NCBI GenBank assembly: GCA_037157565.1
Contig: JAZHRO010000073.1
Coordinates: 91,552,001-91,616,000 of the forward strand
Source: Thalassia testudinum
Taxonomy: Eukaryota > Streptophyta > Magnoliopsida > Alismatales > Hydrocharitaceae
Direction: 5' to 3'
Length of the DNA stretch: 64,000 nucleotides
Under the pieces are notes generated by a model, which did no database searches, was not told the origin of the DNA, and saw only the letters and a program-made list of their open reading frames with translations. Numbering within the stretch: position 1 is the first letter of the stretch; each line of letters opens with the position of its first letter. This document shows positions 23,461-35,592 of the stretch, in pieces. Both the position numbers and the translations under genes were made by a program.

Positions 23461-24180
23461 GGCTAGCTGGAACTCAGCCTAATCCAGCTCACCTCAGCTT
23501 GATCCAGCTCACCGCAGCTGGAACCTAGCTTACTTGAACTAGGGTTAGCTCATCCCAGCTCCATTCAGCTAATCTCAGCTGGATGGCAGCTCAAGAGAGT
23601 TCACCTTAGCTCACCCTAGCCCAAGTCAGCTCAGATCCAGCTCAACTTAGCTGAGTCTAGCTCATCTCAGCTCCCACTAGTCCACAGGGAGCTCTAGCTA
23701 GCTCAGCTAAGTTGACAGGAGTTCACCCCAGCTCAGATCCAGCTACATCCAGCTCCACTCAGCTCCAGCCAGCTGAAGAAGAACTCATCCCAGCTCAGGA
23801 AGCTCAAGTCCAGCTCCCAGGGACTTAGCTTAGCTCAACTCAGTTAAGCTAAGCTACCTTAGCTGCCTCAACCAGCTTGATTCTCCCCGGGAGCACCAGA
23901 CCTAGCTCACCTCAGCTCATTTTGGTAGAAGCTAGCTCACTTTAGCTTGGCTTAGCAACTAGCAAAGAACTAGCAAGCTAAGCCAGCTAGAGTAGCCCCA
24001 TGCCAGCCTCTTCAGCAGCAGCCAGCTCCAGCTCCAGCTCCAGACTTCTCCTCCTCAGCTCCTCCCTCCAAACCCTAGCTCCAACACCTTCTCCTCTACT
24101 CCTCCATTAGCTAAGCTAGCTTAGCTTATCTTAGCTTAGCTTAGCTTAGCCAACAACCAGCTCCTTGGCCATCCATTACC
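23461..24180 (+). repeat. AGCT array in the element I LTR
   Basis: I count about 55 AGCT tetramers in 720 bp, against about 3 expected. Typical phrases are CCAGCTCA, CTCAGCT and TTAGCTTAGC. Spacing is irregular, about 8-20 bp, so this is not a clean tandem repeat. It lies about 440-1160 bp upstream of the TATA box. Confidence 0.9.
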
Positions 24181-24618
24181 TTAAAAATCAACCCTAGCTA
24201 GCTCCACCAACTCAAGCCTACCTAAGCTAGCTACCCTACTTAAGTTGGCGCCACCTCCTAGCCATCCCTTCACCCCATTATCTCCACCAAAAGACACTTC
24301 AAGTTGGCACCAAAAACCACCCCTAACCACCTCTATATTGGCGCCACTTTCAGCCCCTTAATCCACCCTACACCTACCCACATAAGCCATCCTAGCCATC
24401 CACATACCCCCCCTTCTAGAACCTTAAGGTGGTGCCACCTAATGACCTTCTAGAATGTCCATTTTGGCGCCAACACCAAAGGGTGTCAACACCCATAACT
24501 ACCCCTTGGTGCCCTTTAAGGTGGCTCCAACTCTCCTTGGGCATGGGATCTCCAACCACCTCCATCAACTCATCTTGGCCATCCATTTCAAAGGTCACCA
24601 TAGCCCCCCATCCTATTC

Positions 24619-24626
24619 TATAAAAA
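24619..24626 (+). promoter_or_regulatory. Element I LTR TATA box
   Basis: TATAAAAA in a C-rich context, about 880 bp before the LTR end. It is the best TATA match in this LTR on the coding strand. Confidence 0.6.
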
Positions 24627-25511
24627 GCCACCACCTACCACCATTTTGGAGCATCCTCCCTTAGTATATTTTCTACCTAAACCACCTATACCTACGGCCA
24701 AGAAGAAGGAGTAGAGAAGGAGATTAAAGGGGCACATCACCAGCCCTTTTGGTGCCTTCTTCTCCCCACTCTCTTCAACTTGAGCCACGCCAAGGAGGAC
24801 TCTCCCACTTCAAGGAGGACGGCCAGGCAAAGGAGAAAAGCTTAGGGTGGACATCCACCCTTGGAGAGAAACTTAGGGCACGCCCCCCCTAGGGCTTGCC
24901 TTGGAGGTCATCACCTTGGCGGAGTACTGCAAGGAAGGAGTTGAAGGACTCTTTTCAAGATTGGGAGCCACCAACCTTGGAGCAAGAAGCCCTCTTCTTC
25001 ACCATCTATTTAGAGGATTTGTGTTTTATTTTCTTTATTTAAATTTTCTAGTAGTAGAAGAATTCCTCTACTAGGCATTTTTGTTAAACACTTTTTCAAT
25101 TATCTAGTTGCCTTCTTTGCAATTCTTGTTTGCATTTCTAGTTGCTTATTTTCAATATTCTTCACTCCCTCTCCCTAATTATTCTAGTCCTCCACTTGCC
25201 TAGAGTGAGCTTAGGGAGAGGTTCTACTTGTCACTTTAGAGTAGTTTATTTAATTTGAAGTGTAAACACTTTTCCCGCCATCAGTTTGCATGTTGCCTTA
25301 GCTTAAAAACAAAAAAAAAATGACATATTAAAAATACCAAAAGGAAAGTTGTGATTTATATTCCAAGCAAGAGAATCAATTTTGCAACCATATTGCCTCC
25401 TTGGACGACCCTAGATACTTCCCTATCTAGGATTATAAATTTAAGAGCGAAAGCGGATTTATGCGTTACAACGACCTAATTAATAAACCGCGTATTTTCG
25501 CTATCACTTTT

Positions 25512-25529
25512 TGGCGCCGTTGCTGGGGA
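25512..25529 (+). promoter_or_regulatory. Element I primer binding site (tRNA-Asp)
   Basis: TGGCGCCGTTGCTGGGGA matches the tRNA-Asp complement at 17 of 18 positions, five bases after the LTR. Confidence 0.9.
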
Positions 25530-27089
25530 GGCACGGCTTTGCATTAACTAATTTTCTCTTGCTTGAAGTGGATCTCATCCCCTTCTCTGTCTTTCTTTTG
25601 TGTGTGCAGGAACTACAGCGGGAAAGTGGGAATCTAGAAGCGAGAGCTCAAAGATCCTTTTCTTCCCTTGAAAATTCAGGTTGGTTCCTCTTTCTGGTCA
25701 CATAAATAATTAAAACTACCAAAAATATATTAAACTTGGCTTTCAGGACCCTAAACACGTAAATTAAGTGGAGTGGTGCAATTTAAATCCATTGTTTGCT
25801 TGTATGCTTCTTTAGCACCATTCCATTGCAAGTATTGGTGTTCTGTTTTTCGGGTCCAGATTTCCGTTTGGACTTGAAAAATCGATTCCTAACACCCCAG
25901 GCCTCCTAAAATCATAAAATTTCATAGAGTGATTCCCAATTAAGTTAGGAACATCTGTTCCAAATGTCAAATCAATTGGATTTTTATTTAATTTTTAAAA
26001 ATTCGTGGATTGAAGAGGGGTCATACCCTCTAATCTTCCTGTTTTACTACTGTCCGTGAATTTTCAGAATTTTTATACTCATCCAATTTTTATGAAATTT
26101 AGCTTGTTAGAATCCTTGTGAAATTTTATATATCATATAAAATCATAAAAATTTTATGAGGTCGGTGGTAATACTAAAAGGTCCATAATACCCACAGGTA
26201 TTATTTCTGGACTTTGACACCAGTACAATTAAAAATTCAAAACAATTATCAAACGCATTCCTAAAATCTTACAAAAATCTTTTTTGGAATTCTTGTTTGA
26301 TTTTATTCAAATTAGTGGTGTTTTTTGACTTGTTTGGACCACTACTTAATTCTGAAAGCCTAAAAAATAACTCATTGGTAGTTAAATTTCTGTCTTAGGG
26401 ATAATTGGCTTAGGGTTTCTTTCTTTCTCTTTTGAGGCTTAATTCAAAGGAAATATACAATCACCCATACAACCTGTTTTCCTTTGATTGTGGATTTTCA
26501 AACTTGTTTGAAAATTTAACTAAAGAAACCCTAAAATATATTCAATTAAATCAAATCCTAAAAGACAAAAATACAAAAAAATTGTGTGACAACTTGATTT
26601 TCATTGGAGCCACTCTCCAATTCCTGCACACACACAAAAAAATCAAATAACAGGGCAACAACCCAATAAACGCCCTCCACATTCCGTGTGCACTATAGCA
26701 TCCTAGACTTAATTAAAATTTGTAGCAACTTGACCCCTAAGGCTTTATCAACTTAGGCTTGCTATTTAGGTCTTAAGTTAGTTAGTACCAATTCTGTCAT
26801 CTGTATCTGGTGTTCAGGCTGAGGGGCCATGTCAAACGACCAGGCGCGGGTTTGTACAAGCACCTGGGGTTTTCCCTGGGAAACGTTTGGGCCCAAACCT
26901 CCCCTTAAGCAACTTGGCCAGATTTGTTGATAGAATGGGTATTCACTATTGACTACTTATTTCCTATATAGACCAAGTCTTAGGTTATTATTAGGGAGTC
27001 ACATTTAAGTTAGGTCTAGTTTTATTTGTTTGAATTGCACACTTTCTCTCATCTCTTTCTCTTCTCCTCCCCTCCCGTTCTTCCATTTT
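25530..27089 (+). other. Element I leader
   Basis: About 1.5 kb AT-rich untranslated leader between primer site and gag. No conserved ORF. The short ORFs here show no domain. Confidence 0.65.
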
Positions 27090-29105
27090 ATGCACGGGCG
27101 ACGGTCTCAAAATCCTCACTTGGAAGGACCATTTGATTTCGCCCCCCACGCAAAAAGACCACTTTTTCTGTCTTCTTCTCCTGAAAAAATGGAAACACAA
27201 CAAAATAGGTCCACTGACCCTTCCACGTCCACCTCTAACCCCACCACTAACCCTAATTCTAACCCTTCCACCCAAAACCCAACCACCAGTAACTTCCCAC
27301 ACTTGGAGCTCCCCAATCTTGAGTTGCCCCACACACAGCATCAAGACCCCCTACCTGATCTTTTAAAATTGATGGCCGATCAGATTAATAAATTAAATTC
27401 CAATCAACAAACATTGACTAGGAACATCCAAAACCTAGCCAATCCAAGGCCAAACCCACCACCCCGTCAGCAGCCTGTTGTTCCTCTAAAAGATTTCTAT
27501 GATCCGTCTTATTATGAGGAACGACCAGGGGTGGTCATACCGGAGGGGGACTTTGAGATCAAGCCTGCGGTCCTGAACCTAATTAAACACTTTCATGGCC
27601 TTCCTAGGGAAGACCCTTTCAGCCACCTTGAAGAGCTAACTCTTCTTGCACAGACAACCCGTTCCCGAAATGTGCAAGAAGACATATGGCTGATGCGGCT
27701 TTTTCCATTATCTCTTAAAGATAAGGCCGCTTATTGGTTCAGGACCATTGGTCGACCCATTACAACATGGCCTCAACTCAAGAGTGCCTTCCTCAAGAAA
27801 TTCTTTCCCATAGGTCGTACCAATTCCTTACGAAGATCTATTACGACCTTTCACCAAAAATCTGGTGAAACTTTCCATGATTCTTGGGAAAGATTTCAAG
27901 ACCTTTTAAGAAGTTGCCCGCACCACGAGATTCCTTTATGGCAGCTCGTGCAAATCTTCTATCATGGATTAGAAGATCAAATCCGACAGTTTGTCGAGGC
28001 CTCGTGTGGCGGCAACTTCTTAAATAAAGATGCTGAAAGTGCCTATGACCTGCTTGAAGAAATGAGTGAAGACTCATTTAATCAAGTTTCCATGAACACA
28101 TTTTGCAGAACCCAAAACTCGCAGTTCGGTGTTCATGAAATAGGCACTCAATCTATCCCTGTCACCCAAGACGATCTTCAATTGATTGCTCAAAAACTCG
28201 ACCAGATGCATATTAATCAAAAGAAAATTGAGGAAAGACTGGCCACATCAACTCAGGCTCCACACCCACATCTAACCCAACTTAACTTTCCACAAAAAGA
28301 AAATTTGCACAATCTCAACACCACCCCTGCTGATTATTCTGAGGTTGCCCATGATTCACTGGGGAATTACAACTATCCAGATCTTAACCCCACTCAAAAT
28401 ATTTCTGCCATCCAGGAGCCCTTTAAAAATTCTTCCAATTGGAAAAATTACCTGAACTACTCCTGGAATAATCAAGTTTCCTCCCAACCATATCATTTTA
28501 ATGGGTATGGGTTGAATCCAAACTTCCATCCTGGGCCATCCCAACAAGATATCAATGCCCAGATGCTGCAAACCCTGCAGGATATGCAAACAAAAATGAC
28601 GGAAGTAACCCGCAACATCACAAATCTGAACAATCAGATTGGGGTTACTCCCACGCAAAGACCTGTAGGACATCTTCCGTCCCAACCCATACCCAACCCT
28701 AATCACCAAGGAAACCATTATATGGGCAGAAATCCACATTATCCAAATCAGCCTCCTCCTAATCCCCCACCTCAGCAGCCTCCCAGGTTTCAGCAATCAC
28801 AGGCCCCCCCACCTCCTCCAATTAATAATCCGACTGCACATGCAGTAACTTTGAGGAGTGGGAAAACCACCACTGACCCCGGGCCTTCACACCAACCTGG
28901 TGAAATACCTGTGCAAATTGACTCCCCACCTCCCCATCAGGAAGAAAAAGAAATACAAAAATCTCAAGACAAGATTCCTGTCCCTTTCCCACAAGCTCTC
29001 TACCCCACCACCAACAAAAAAAAGAAATCTGAGCCCACTACAGAAGAGCTCATGGAGCTATTTGGGCAAGTTCATATCAATATTCCTCTCCTGGATGCCA
29101 TCAAA
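27090..29105 (+). CDS. gag: Element I gag polyprotein, 3'-truncated
   Basis: The longest open frame in the window. The first in-frame ATG is 27090; another at 27189 (METQQN) is also plausible, and the frame is open upstream from 27030 without ATG. The N-terminus is Ser/Thr/Pro/Asn-rich. The gag core runs from about residue 140: EGDFEIKPAVLNLIKHFHG, SLKDKAAYWFRTIG, then PHHEIPLWQLVQIFYHGL. Next come a Q/N/P-rich linker, the HAVTLRSGK block and ELMELFGQVHINIPLLDAIK, which normally leads into protease. After DAIK the frame enters D sequence antisense and stops at 29162. It lacks protease, so the copy is inactive even though gag itself is nearly intact. Gag proteins of this type form the cytoplasmic particle in which reverse transcription occurs. 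Confidence 0.88.
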
Positions 29106-31008
29106 TATAGGTCCCTGGGTCTTTCATTTTGGCCGATGTTCCATGCTAAAGAACCAAGCTAACATGGTCAGGCAGGATGACCTTGGTTTGGACCTATTTC
29201 CTAAATCTGCGCTTCTGGGTGCACAGGTCCTTCAGAAACTTGGCATAGGATGAAATCTATTTAATCGCTTCCAACAAAGGCAAGTTAATCTGGACTTGCT
29301 TAAAAGTATCCATAATCTCTTCTGTCCTATCCTTGGCTCCAGACGAGCTAATAGAAGATTCCCAAGGAGCAGATAGGCACTCTGGATAAGGCACCCTCGG
29401 CTTCTGGGTAGAGGGGTCATCATGGCGGGAAAGGGATGGTGGAAGGACGACATCCTCATTGTGGGTGATTTTGTGCGAGGGAGAGTGGTGTGGCTCTTCC
29501 TCGGGTGAGATGGAAGTCGGGTTAGGTGTGGAAGGGGAATTATGAGATGTAACCGTAGGAGTGTTATCAGGCTTGTCAATCTTTTTTCCACTCCTCAACA
29601 CGGTCACTGCTTGGGCATGCTCCCTAAATACAACCCCCTTGCCCTTAGGGTTCTCCTTAGAGGAGCTAGGCAGCTTCCCCGAATCACGTTGCCTAACTGC
29701 TTCAGTAAGATGACCAATTTGGGATTGCATATCAATAATCATCTTATTCTGAGATTGGATAACCATATTCTGATGTTTTTTCATTGCTTTCATCATGGCC
29801 TTCAGTTCATCCATTTCAGAGGGCTTATTCGGAGGAGGATTTTCATAAGAAGGTTGGTATATGGGCTAGGGAGGTAAGGGTCTTGTATTCCCTGAGTTAA
29901 AAGCATCACCTTACTTCCAAGAGAAGTTTGGATGGTTCCGCCACCCTGGATTATAAGTGTTGGAATAAGGGTTATTGCGAGGGAGGCAGAAACCTTGGGC
30001 CACGTTCAAGTTGGCCTAAATCAACTCAAGGAATTGGTTTGCTTGATCTCACTCCGCAGTGGCGTGCATTGTGCTTTGGCAAATGGAGCATTCTCTTGAA
30101 GCCTAAAAAATAGAGGATGCTTGCGGGTTCATGCCGGGGTTTGCTAAAAGCCTATCAAAGTTTTTGTTCAATAGTTGAATCTGATAAGCCAAATCCTGAG
30201 AAGCCCCGGCTTCATGAGCCTCTATCTTCCTCTGCAAGATTGATGGTTTTCTTTCTTGATAGGTAGAGGATAGATGTATGGAGTTGTCGCTTAATGTTTC
30301 AAAAAATGCCCAGGTTTCATCCTCAGTTCTGGTCATGAAGGTTCTTGCACAGGCTACATCAATGGTTTACCTATGCCTATCAGATAATCCATTATAGAAC
30401 CTTTCGACCAACTGCCATCTTGGCACTTGATGGTGGGGGCATAACCTAAGAAGGTCATTAAAGCGCTCCTAAGTCTCATGAAATTTCTCCCTTTCCTATT
30501 GAGTAAAACCCATAATCTCTCTTCTGTAATGGTTAGTTTTACTCATAGAAAAATACTTTTTCAAAAATTCTCCCTTAAGGGTGGCCCAATCATTTACCCT
30601 TGCATCGAGGGTATGATACCAGTGCCTGGCCTTATCCTTAAGGGAGAAAGGAAATAGAGTCCTCATCAGGGCTTCATCAGTAAAGCCCTGTAGTTTCACC
30701 GTGGAATAGACCTCGGTGAATTCCTCCAAATGCTTATAGGGGTCCTCCCTTGTAGTACCATAAAAAGAGGGCAATAAAGATATGGTACTGCTCTTGATCT
30801 CATACGGATTATCCCCTGTCGATCTTCTTAGTGCTTGTGCAGGTTGGTTAGTTGGAATAAAATAGTCCCTTAGGATCCTTTCTTGATTTGCACCTTGCTC
30901 AGGCATTCCTTTTTCCTCTCCTAGATGAGCTCTCCGAAGAATTCGCTCAGGCTCAGGATCAAACACTAGACTACCCTCAAGAGAGAGTCTACCAAGCATA
31001 CAAAACAC
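29106..31008 (-). pseudogene. gag: Element D gag and start of protease
   Basis: Minus-strand gag in pieces: 30496-31008 (DPEPERILRR..., NPYEIKSSTISLLPSFYGT, EDPYKHLEEF, SLKDKARHWYHTLDA), an in-frame TAG after GFTQ, then 30103-30336, a degenerate zinc knuckle (CSICQSTMHATAE then stop, about 30060-30100), a coiled segment and VLRSGKK (29257-29814), then KFLKDLCTQKRRF and KVILPDHVS, which lead into protease. Truncated at 29106 by the junction with I. Of the same type as F's gag. Confidence 0.87.
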
Positions 31009-32232
31009 AATTCAGGTTTTTATTGAGTAAGTTAAACCTCCAATCCAAAGATAAGTCAAAAGATCAAGACTTATCCCTCTGTTCCCACGTAAGTGGTATA
31101 AGAGGGCTATGGACTTGAAATCTTAACCTTCTTTATTGCAGAGGTCGAATTAGTTAATATAAATGGCCAAACAAGTTTTTCACTATAATTATGTGCCTTA
31201 ATTCAACCTTCGAGTGCCCTAGGACCTATACTTTGCTTGGATGATACTCCCAGGTGATCAGGTGAGAAGTTACTCCAATGATGAATAAAGGGATGCAAGT
31301 AGGGCGAACCCTTCCTTTGAGGCGATGCATATGCGGTGCCCCTTAACTAACCTTTTTTTCCTTTAAGGGGTGTCCCCCTCCGTGGAGAATCAAAACACTT
31401 GGTCAAAAGATAGTATCACCACCACCAGAAGGCACAATAGGAGGGTCTGCACTGATAAAGAGATCGATGCCTATAGCCTTAAGGGATCGAGCCTTAGTGT
31501 GGTGCTTAATGTGCGTGCTCAATTTCAGAAGCATGCAACACACTGCAAATCTTTGTAATTTCTTTTGAAATTGCAGACAAGTCCCTTAGAATCAGATCAA
31601 ATGTGAATTGCTTTCAAGGTTGAATCTGATTATCAGTCCCACTTTTAGTTATGTGACCACTGAATTTGTAAATTCAAACAACTTGGTGTTCTTGAATTTT
31701 AATTTAAATGCAAATGCTTGAATAGGAGCTAGATGCAAAAGTTAGAAAGATGTACCTGCCTCCAGCAATCTTCGTGCTAATATGCTTACAATGCAATAAT
31801 AAGATATAATGTGCTGCTCAATCACCCCTAAATGCGCGCACCTAAGGGCATGCAACTTCTAAATAGACAGCTCAATATTTTCTTTGTTGGTTTTAAAGGC
31901 AGGCGGGCAAAAAATAGAATCACGCATGCACAAAAAATAATGTAAGCCCTAGTAGCTAAAGAATGTGGGGACAAACCCCCAAAAATTCAGTCCCAATTAC
32001 TATAAGGGTGAAAAGACATAAATAAATTTTGTGATGACGGAGAATCCTTTGTGAAAGTAGGATGTTGGTCTCCTACGTCATTTCCTCGTGTGGCTTAGCT
32101 CGTGGCTGCTGTTGCCGCTCTGTTGCACCTCGTCTCCTTGTCAGATTCCTCTTACAGTAAAAAAGTTGATCAGATAATTTCGCAACTCAGAATATTCAAA
32201 AACAATTAAGTAAATCTATTGCATTTGTTGCC
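31009..32232 (-). other. Element D leader
   Basis: About 1.2 kb between gag and the primer site with no sustained frame. Its length matches F's leader (60744-61908). Confidence 0.7.
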
Positions 32233-32250
32233 TCCATGGCAACGGCACCA
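32233..32250 (-). promoter_or_regulatory. Element D primer binding site (tRNA-Asp-like)
   Basis: Minus strand TGGTGCCGTTGCCATGGA, three bases after the LTR. It resembles the tRNA-Asp complement with three mismatches. The adjoining GGCAAC makes a 6-bp stem with the GTTGCC inside the site (32228-32244). Confidence 0.8.
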
Positions 32251-34414
32251 ATTTGAAAGAGTCGATTTTTTGCTACGCGTTATAGCATTTAAGTGGTGGA
32301 AAAACCGACTAATCAACAATAAAAATAACCACTCACAGAAGAGCGGGTTGTGTACACAAGGAGGCAATTATGCAGTAAACTCTCGATTATTTCGTATTCT
32401 TTCGATTAAGTGCGAAATCCCTAGTCAAATCTGACATAAAATGCGATAGAAAGAAGATTTATAATAACTCAAAAATATAAGGGTATATGTGCAATTTTCT
32501 CTCACTGAAATCTTCAATAAATATATGATGATTTTATGTAATTCGAAATTGACATATACTAGAGAAAATTGGTGCACATGTTAATCCCAAAACCAATCTT
32601 GAAACAGCCGAATAACAATAACGTGCAATTATCAGAAAGTATGAGTGTGCATGTGTAATTTTTCCATAATAAAATAATAATAAATCAAAAATTAATTTTT
32701 GGTGGCAATGGCATTGTATGTAATTTTTAATTGAATGAAAAACATAGCATTTGCTCTCTCTCATGCTCGTGTGAGGGAAGGAGCGTTGGTGGGGCTGTTA
32801 ACACGAAAGGGAGGTTGGCGAAGATGAGGCCGATCCGATGGAGGTTGCAGCATCGACGGAGATGGCCGGAGGTGGCTAGCTGACAGAGGAGAAGAATGTC
32901 GAAGGAGGCGCACCTGTGGCAGTGCAGCACCTGCGGGCTGATTGGAGGGCGCAGTGGGCGGTGTGCGCAGCCTGGCAGGGGAGCGCAAGGTGGAGTGGTG
33001 TGAGCGCTGGAGTGCCTGCGGGTGCGGCTGGAGGGTGAAGGTGGGCAGATGCTTGCAAGCGCCTACAGGGGCACGGGTGAGGCGAGGCGGGTGCCTACAG
33101 GTCACTTGTGAGGGCGTGGGTGCTGGAGTGGTGTCAGTGCTAGAGCGCCAGCGGTGCTTGAGAGGGTGTGAGCACTACAGGGGGAAGAACCTGCGGGCGC
33201 GTGTGGAGTGGTGCTAGCGCTTGCAGGGTCGGTTGGAGATGGGCGAGAGGGCACTTGCAGGCTGCTTGGTGAGGGCGCGGGAGGGGTGGTGCTGGTGCAG
33301 TAAGGAAGGTCTGCAGAGGGGAGGGCGCACTGCAGATGGGTGTGCGCCTGCAGGGGTGGAAGGTGGAGCGAGCTGAAGGTGATTTGGTGCATAGTGCACA
33401 TGGGTTACACAGTCCTTGGATGATTTCCCCCTCCTCTCCTTTCTCCGCCTCCTCTTAACTCCTCTCCTCCTCCCTTCCAGGGTGATGTAAACACATTTAC
33501 AGTACTTAAGATGTCTATTTATGCATGTTCTTAAGCATAGGATTGCATTTCATGATATAAATATTGCATAACATGCATCATCTTGCATTTAGAGTAGTTT
33601 GAATAAAATGGAGGTTAATTGTCTCCTTTTATGTGCTTGGACAGGGCAAACATTTTATCGGGGCCTCGGATCAAAGATCCAACTGTATGGATGTGATCAG
33701 GGCGACGATTGGAGTTCAACGACTCCAAGATCGCCCTTATCAAGCATCCGTAGCATCAGTTAGTGACCTGGGAACCCTAGAAGATCAAGGGCCAGGATGG
33801 TGAAAATTCGCACTTCAGATGACAAATCCGACCGCACGAATGAATTTGGATCGACGATCGCAGCCCGTCGACGCAAAAATCGTGTCAATCCGACATCTGT
33901 GGCACCATCTACAACTTCCAGAAGATGGACGGCCAAGATGGTTCCACGTGGTGCCATCTCGGCCACCCAAACGGTCGCATGCAATCTCGGCAGTCTCCGC
34001 ATCTGCCTTTCCCCGCCGTTCGATCAAGATCCAATGGCTGCGACGCACCCGAGCTGAAGTCAGGCGCTCGACATAAACGCGACCCCAGCGCGTTGGTCGA
34101 GCGCTCTAACGCGAAGCGGGGACGCGCGTTCGAGCCTCGCCACGCTGAAATTGGAGCGGTGGCGCGCCTCTGATCGACCAAATGATTGCGATCCAATGGT
34201 CGCGCACGCTCAATCAAGATGACGCACTCACGCACACCCACGCGTAACGCGCGATCACACGCGGGCGGGCGTGCAATGCAGCAGGTGAAGGCGCGACTTA
34301 AGCCGTCCGATCTCGCGATCGGATGGCTGAGGATCGCTGAACGTGCATAGGTGCTGCGCGCGCGAGCAGCTGAGCGGGTGCACGTGGGCGCGAAAGCTAC
34401 GCCCACGTTGGGGG

Positions 34415-34444
34415 CTTTAGCGACGGTTTTATCCGTCACTAAAG
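34415..34444. promoter_or_regulatory. Dyad element upstream of TATA in solo LTR H
   Basis: Arms CTTTAGCGACGGTT and ATCCGTCACTAAAG are inverted repeats with two mismatches, 56 bp before the TATA box. The E copy at 48697-48726 is perfect. Confidence 0.75.
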
Positions 34445-34500
34445 ACACCTCATTTATTATTTTGAAGTTGTAATGGCCATTTTGCCCCCACTCCTTGCAA

Positions 34501-34510
34501 CTATAAAAGG
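34501..34510 (+). promoter_or_regulatory. Solo LTR H TATA box
   Basis: CTATAAAAGG followed by a pyrimidine-rich stretch. Conserved in both E LTRs on the minus strand. Confidence 0.75.
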
Positions 34511-35592
34511 AGACCCCCTCCATACGAAATTCTCATCCCTTCCTTCTCTTCTCTACCCATCCAAAGCTCAAGAGAAGCTTGTCCCACACCCAGGATGCTT
34601 CTCGCGAGATAAAGTCCAAATTTTCATCCCCCTTCGGAAGTGGATCCCGCGACGACGACGGTGTGCTGCTCCATTCCCATTCTTCTGCTTCGTCCTCCTT
34701 CGTCCTGCTTCATTCTCCTTCATCTAGGCGTCGTCCCGTCCGACTCGTCCTCCAAGCAATCGTCGAGGAGGATTTCTCTCTCCCTATTCGTTTTACTGCT
34801 TTCTAGTATAGATTTGCTGCATTCTAGTGTAGTTTTGCTCGTCCTCCAAGCAATCATCGAGGAGGATATTTCTCCCTCCATTCTTTTAATGCTTTCTAGA
34901 GTAAATTTATCGCTTTCTAGAGTAATTATTTTATGCTTTGTAGTTGTAAGAGTGAAATGAACAATCTCCTTAATGATAAATTCCTTGTTTATTCTACATC
35001 TCATTTTGATTTTTCTATGTAATATTCTCTTTCTCTCGTACTCTCCCTCTCTCTTCTATTTATTGTAAATAACTGGATAGTTTTAAATTGAATTATTCCA
35101 TGACAAATAAAAAGAAATGCATAGTTTTTAAATCAAACGTCCGCCTCCCTGTGTTCGACCCAGAATTTCAATTTCAGTATAAATTTTATTTGTTGAACAC
35201 GAATTCTTCGCTTTCAAACTACAGCGACAGGTTTTCCAAAACCAAACACGTTGGTGTAGCGATTCGTAACGTTCAACACAGGGATTTTCAAAAATCCTTT
35301 CTAAATATGGCCTTGTTTATTGAAAGAGGGCTGCGGAAGATTGGATAAATGTGCGGGAGGAGTTGCGGCTAGCACCGGATATGAGTTGGGGAAATTTATT
35401 CCCCCCCCTTGTTCTTTCTAAAAACGTAACATCATTACATATTAAGTTATAGATACTATAAAATAGATGTAAACTTAAATCATGACAAATACAAACATTC
35501 TATAACTTAATGTAGTTATTAACAAACCTAAATGGTACGATTAAAGTTACTTAGGAGTCATATTAGTCCATTAAAATGGACTCATCAGAAGG

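Larger units (their letters stand above)
23232..25506 (+). repeat. Element I 5' LTR
   Basis: Bounded by TG at a break in D's protease frame and by CA five bases before the primer site. Contains an AGCT array (23461-24180), a TATA box (TATAAAAA, 24619-24626) and an AT-rich 3' third. No partner LTR is present, so the start is inferred from the interrupted D frame. Confidence 0.8.
23232..29105 (+). mobile_element. Element I: 5' half of a plus-strand LTR retrotransposon inside D
   Basis: 5' LTR 23232-25506 (2275 bp, TGATAAATG...CTATCA), tRNA-Asp primer site 25512-25529, leader, then gag to about 29105. Protease, RT, integrase and the 3' LTR are absent. Left flank in D is TTTAC (23227-23231); no matching right duplication exists. 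At 29103-29107 gag stops matching the family pattern after ...PLLDAIK and D resumes, but about 50-60 bp of D (encoding the protease active site) are missing. This fits one deletion through I's 3' half and the adjacent D sequence. Confidence 0.88.
33483..35278 (+). mobile_element. Solo LTR H (element E family), opposite orientation to E
   Basis: TGATGTAAAC...GTTCAACA, 1796 bp, flanked by perfect CAGGG duplications (33478-33482 and 35279-35283). It is the reverse complement of E's LTRs at 41837-43602 and 47878-49638. TATA box CTATAAAAGG at 34501-34510 gives plus orientation. Upstream, 33660-34350 is rich in GATC (about 14 by my count, under 3 expected). ORFs within, such as 33909-34523, are not shared with the E copies. 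Confidence 0.93.
16507..35587 (-). mobile_element. Element D: Athila-like Ty3/gypsy element inside C
   Basis: Target duplication AAAGG (16502-16506) versus GAAGG (35588-35592), one transition; the interrupted C reading frame rejoins across it. 3' LTR 16507-18228; 5' LTR 32254-35587, interrupted by solo LTR H. The primer site (32233-32250) is tRNA-Asp-like. Minus-strand order is gag, protease, RT, RNase H, integrase, then about 1.5 kb non-coding before the polypurine tract. Removing H and I leaves about 11.4 kb. The gag with SLKDKARHWY and RT with MPFGLCNAP...MDDFSIYG are of Athila type. No envelope-like ORF is visible. Confidence 0.92.
32254..35587 (-). repeat. Element D 5' LTR, interrupted by solo LTR H
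   Basis: Parts 32254-33482 and 35284-35587 match the 3' LTR 16507-18228. The H insertion duplicates CAGGG. It lacks about 190 bp found in the middle of the other LTR. Confidence 0.9.

Noticed and set aside
28356..28796. 146-codon minus-strand ORF
   Set aside because: Shadow of element I gag on the opposite strand.
33909..34523. 204-codon ORF
   Set aside because: Lies antisense within solo LTR H and is not conserved in E's LTRs.
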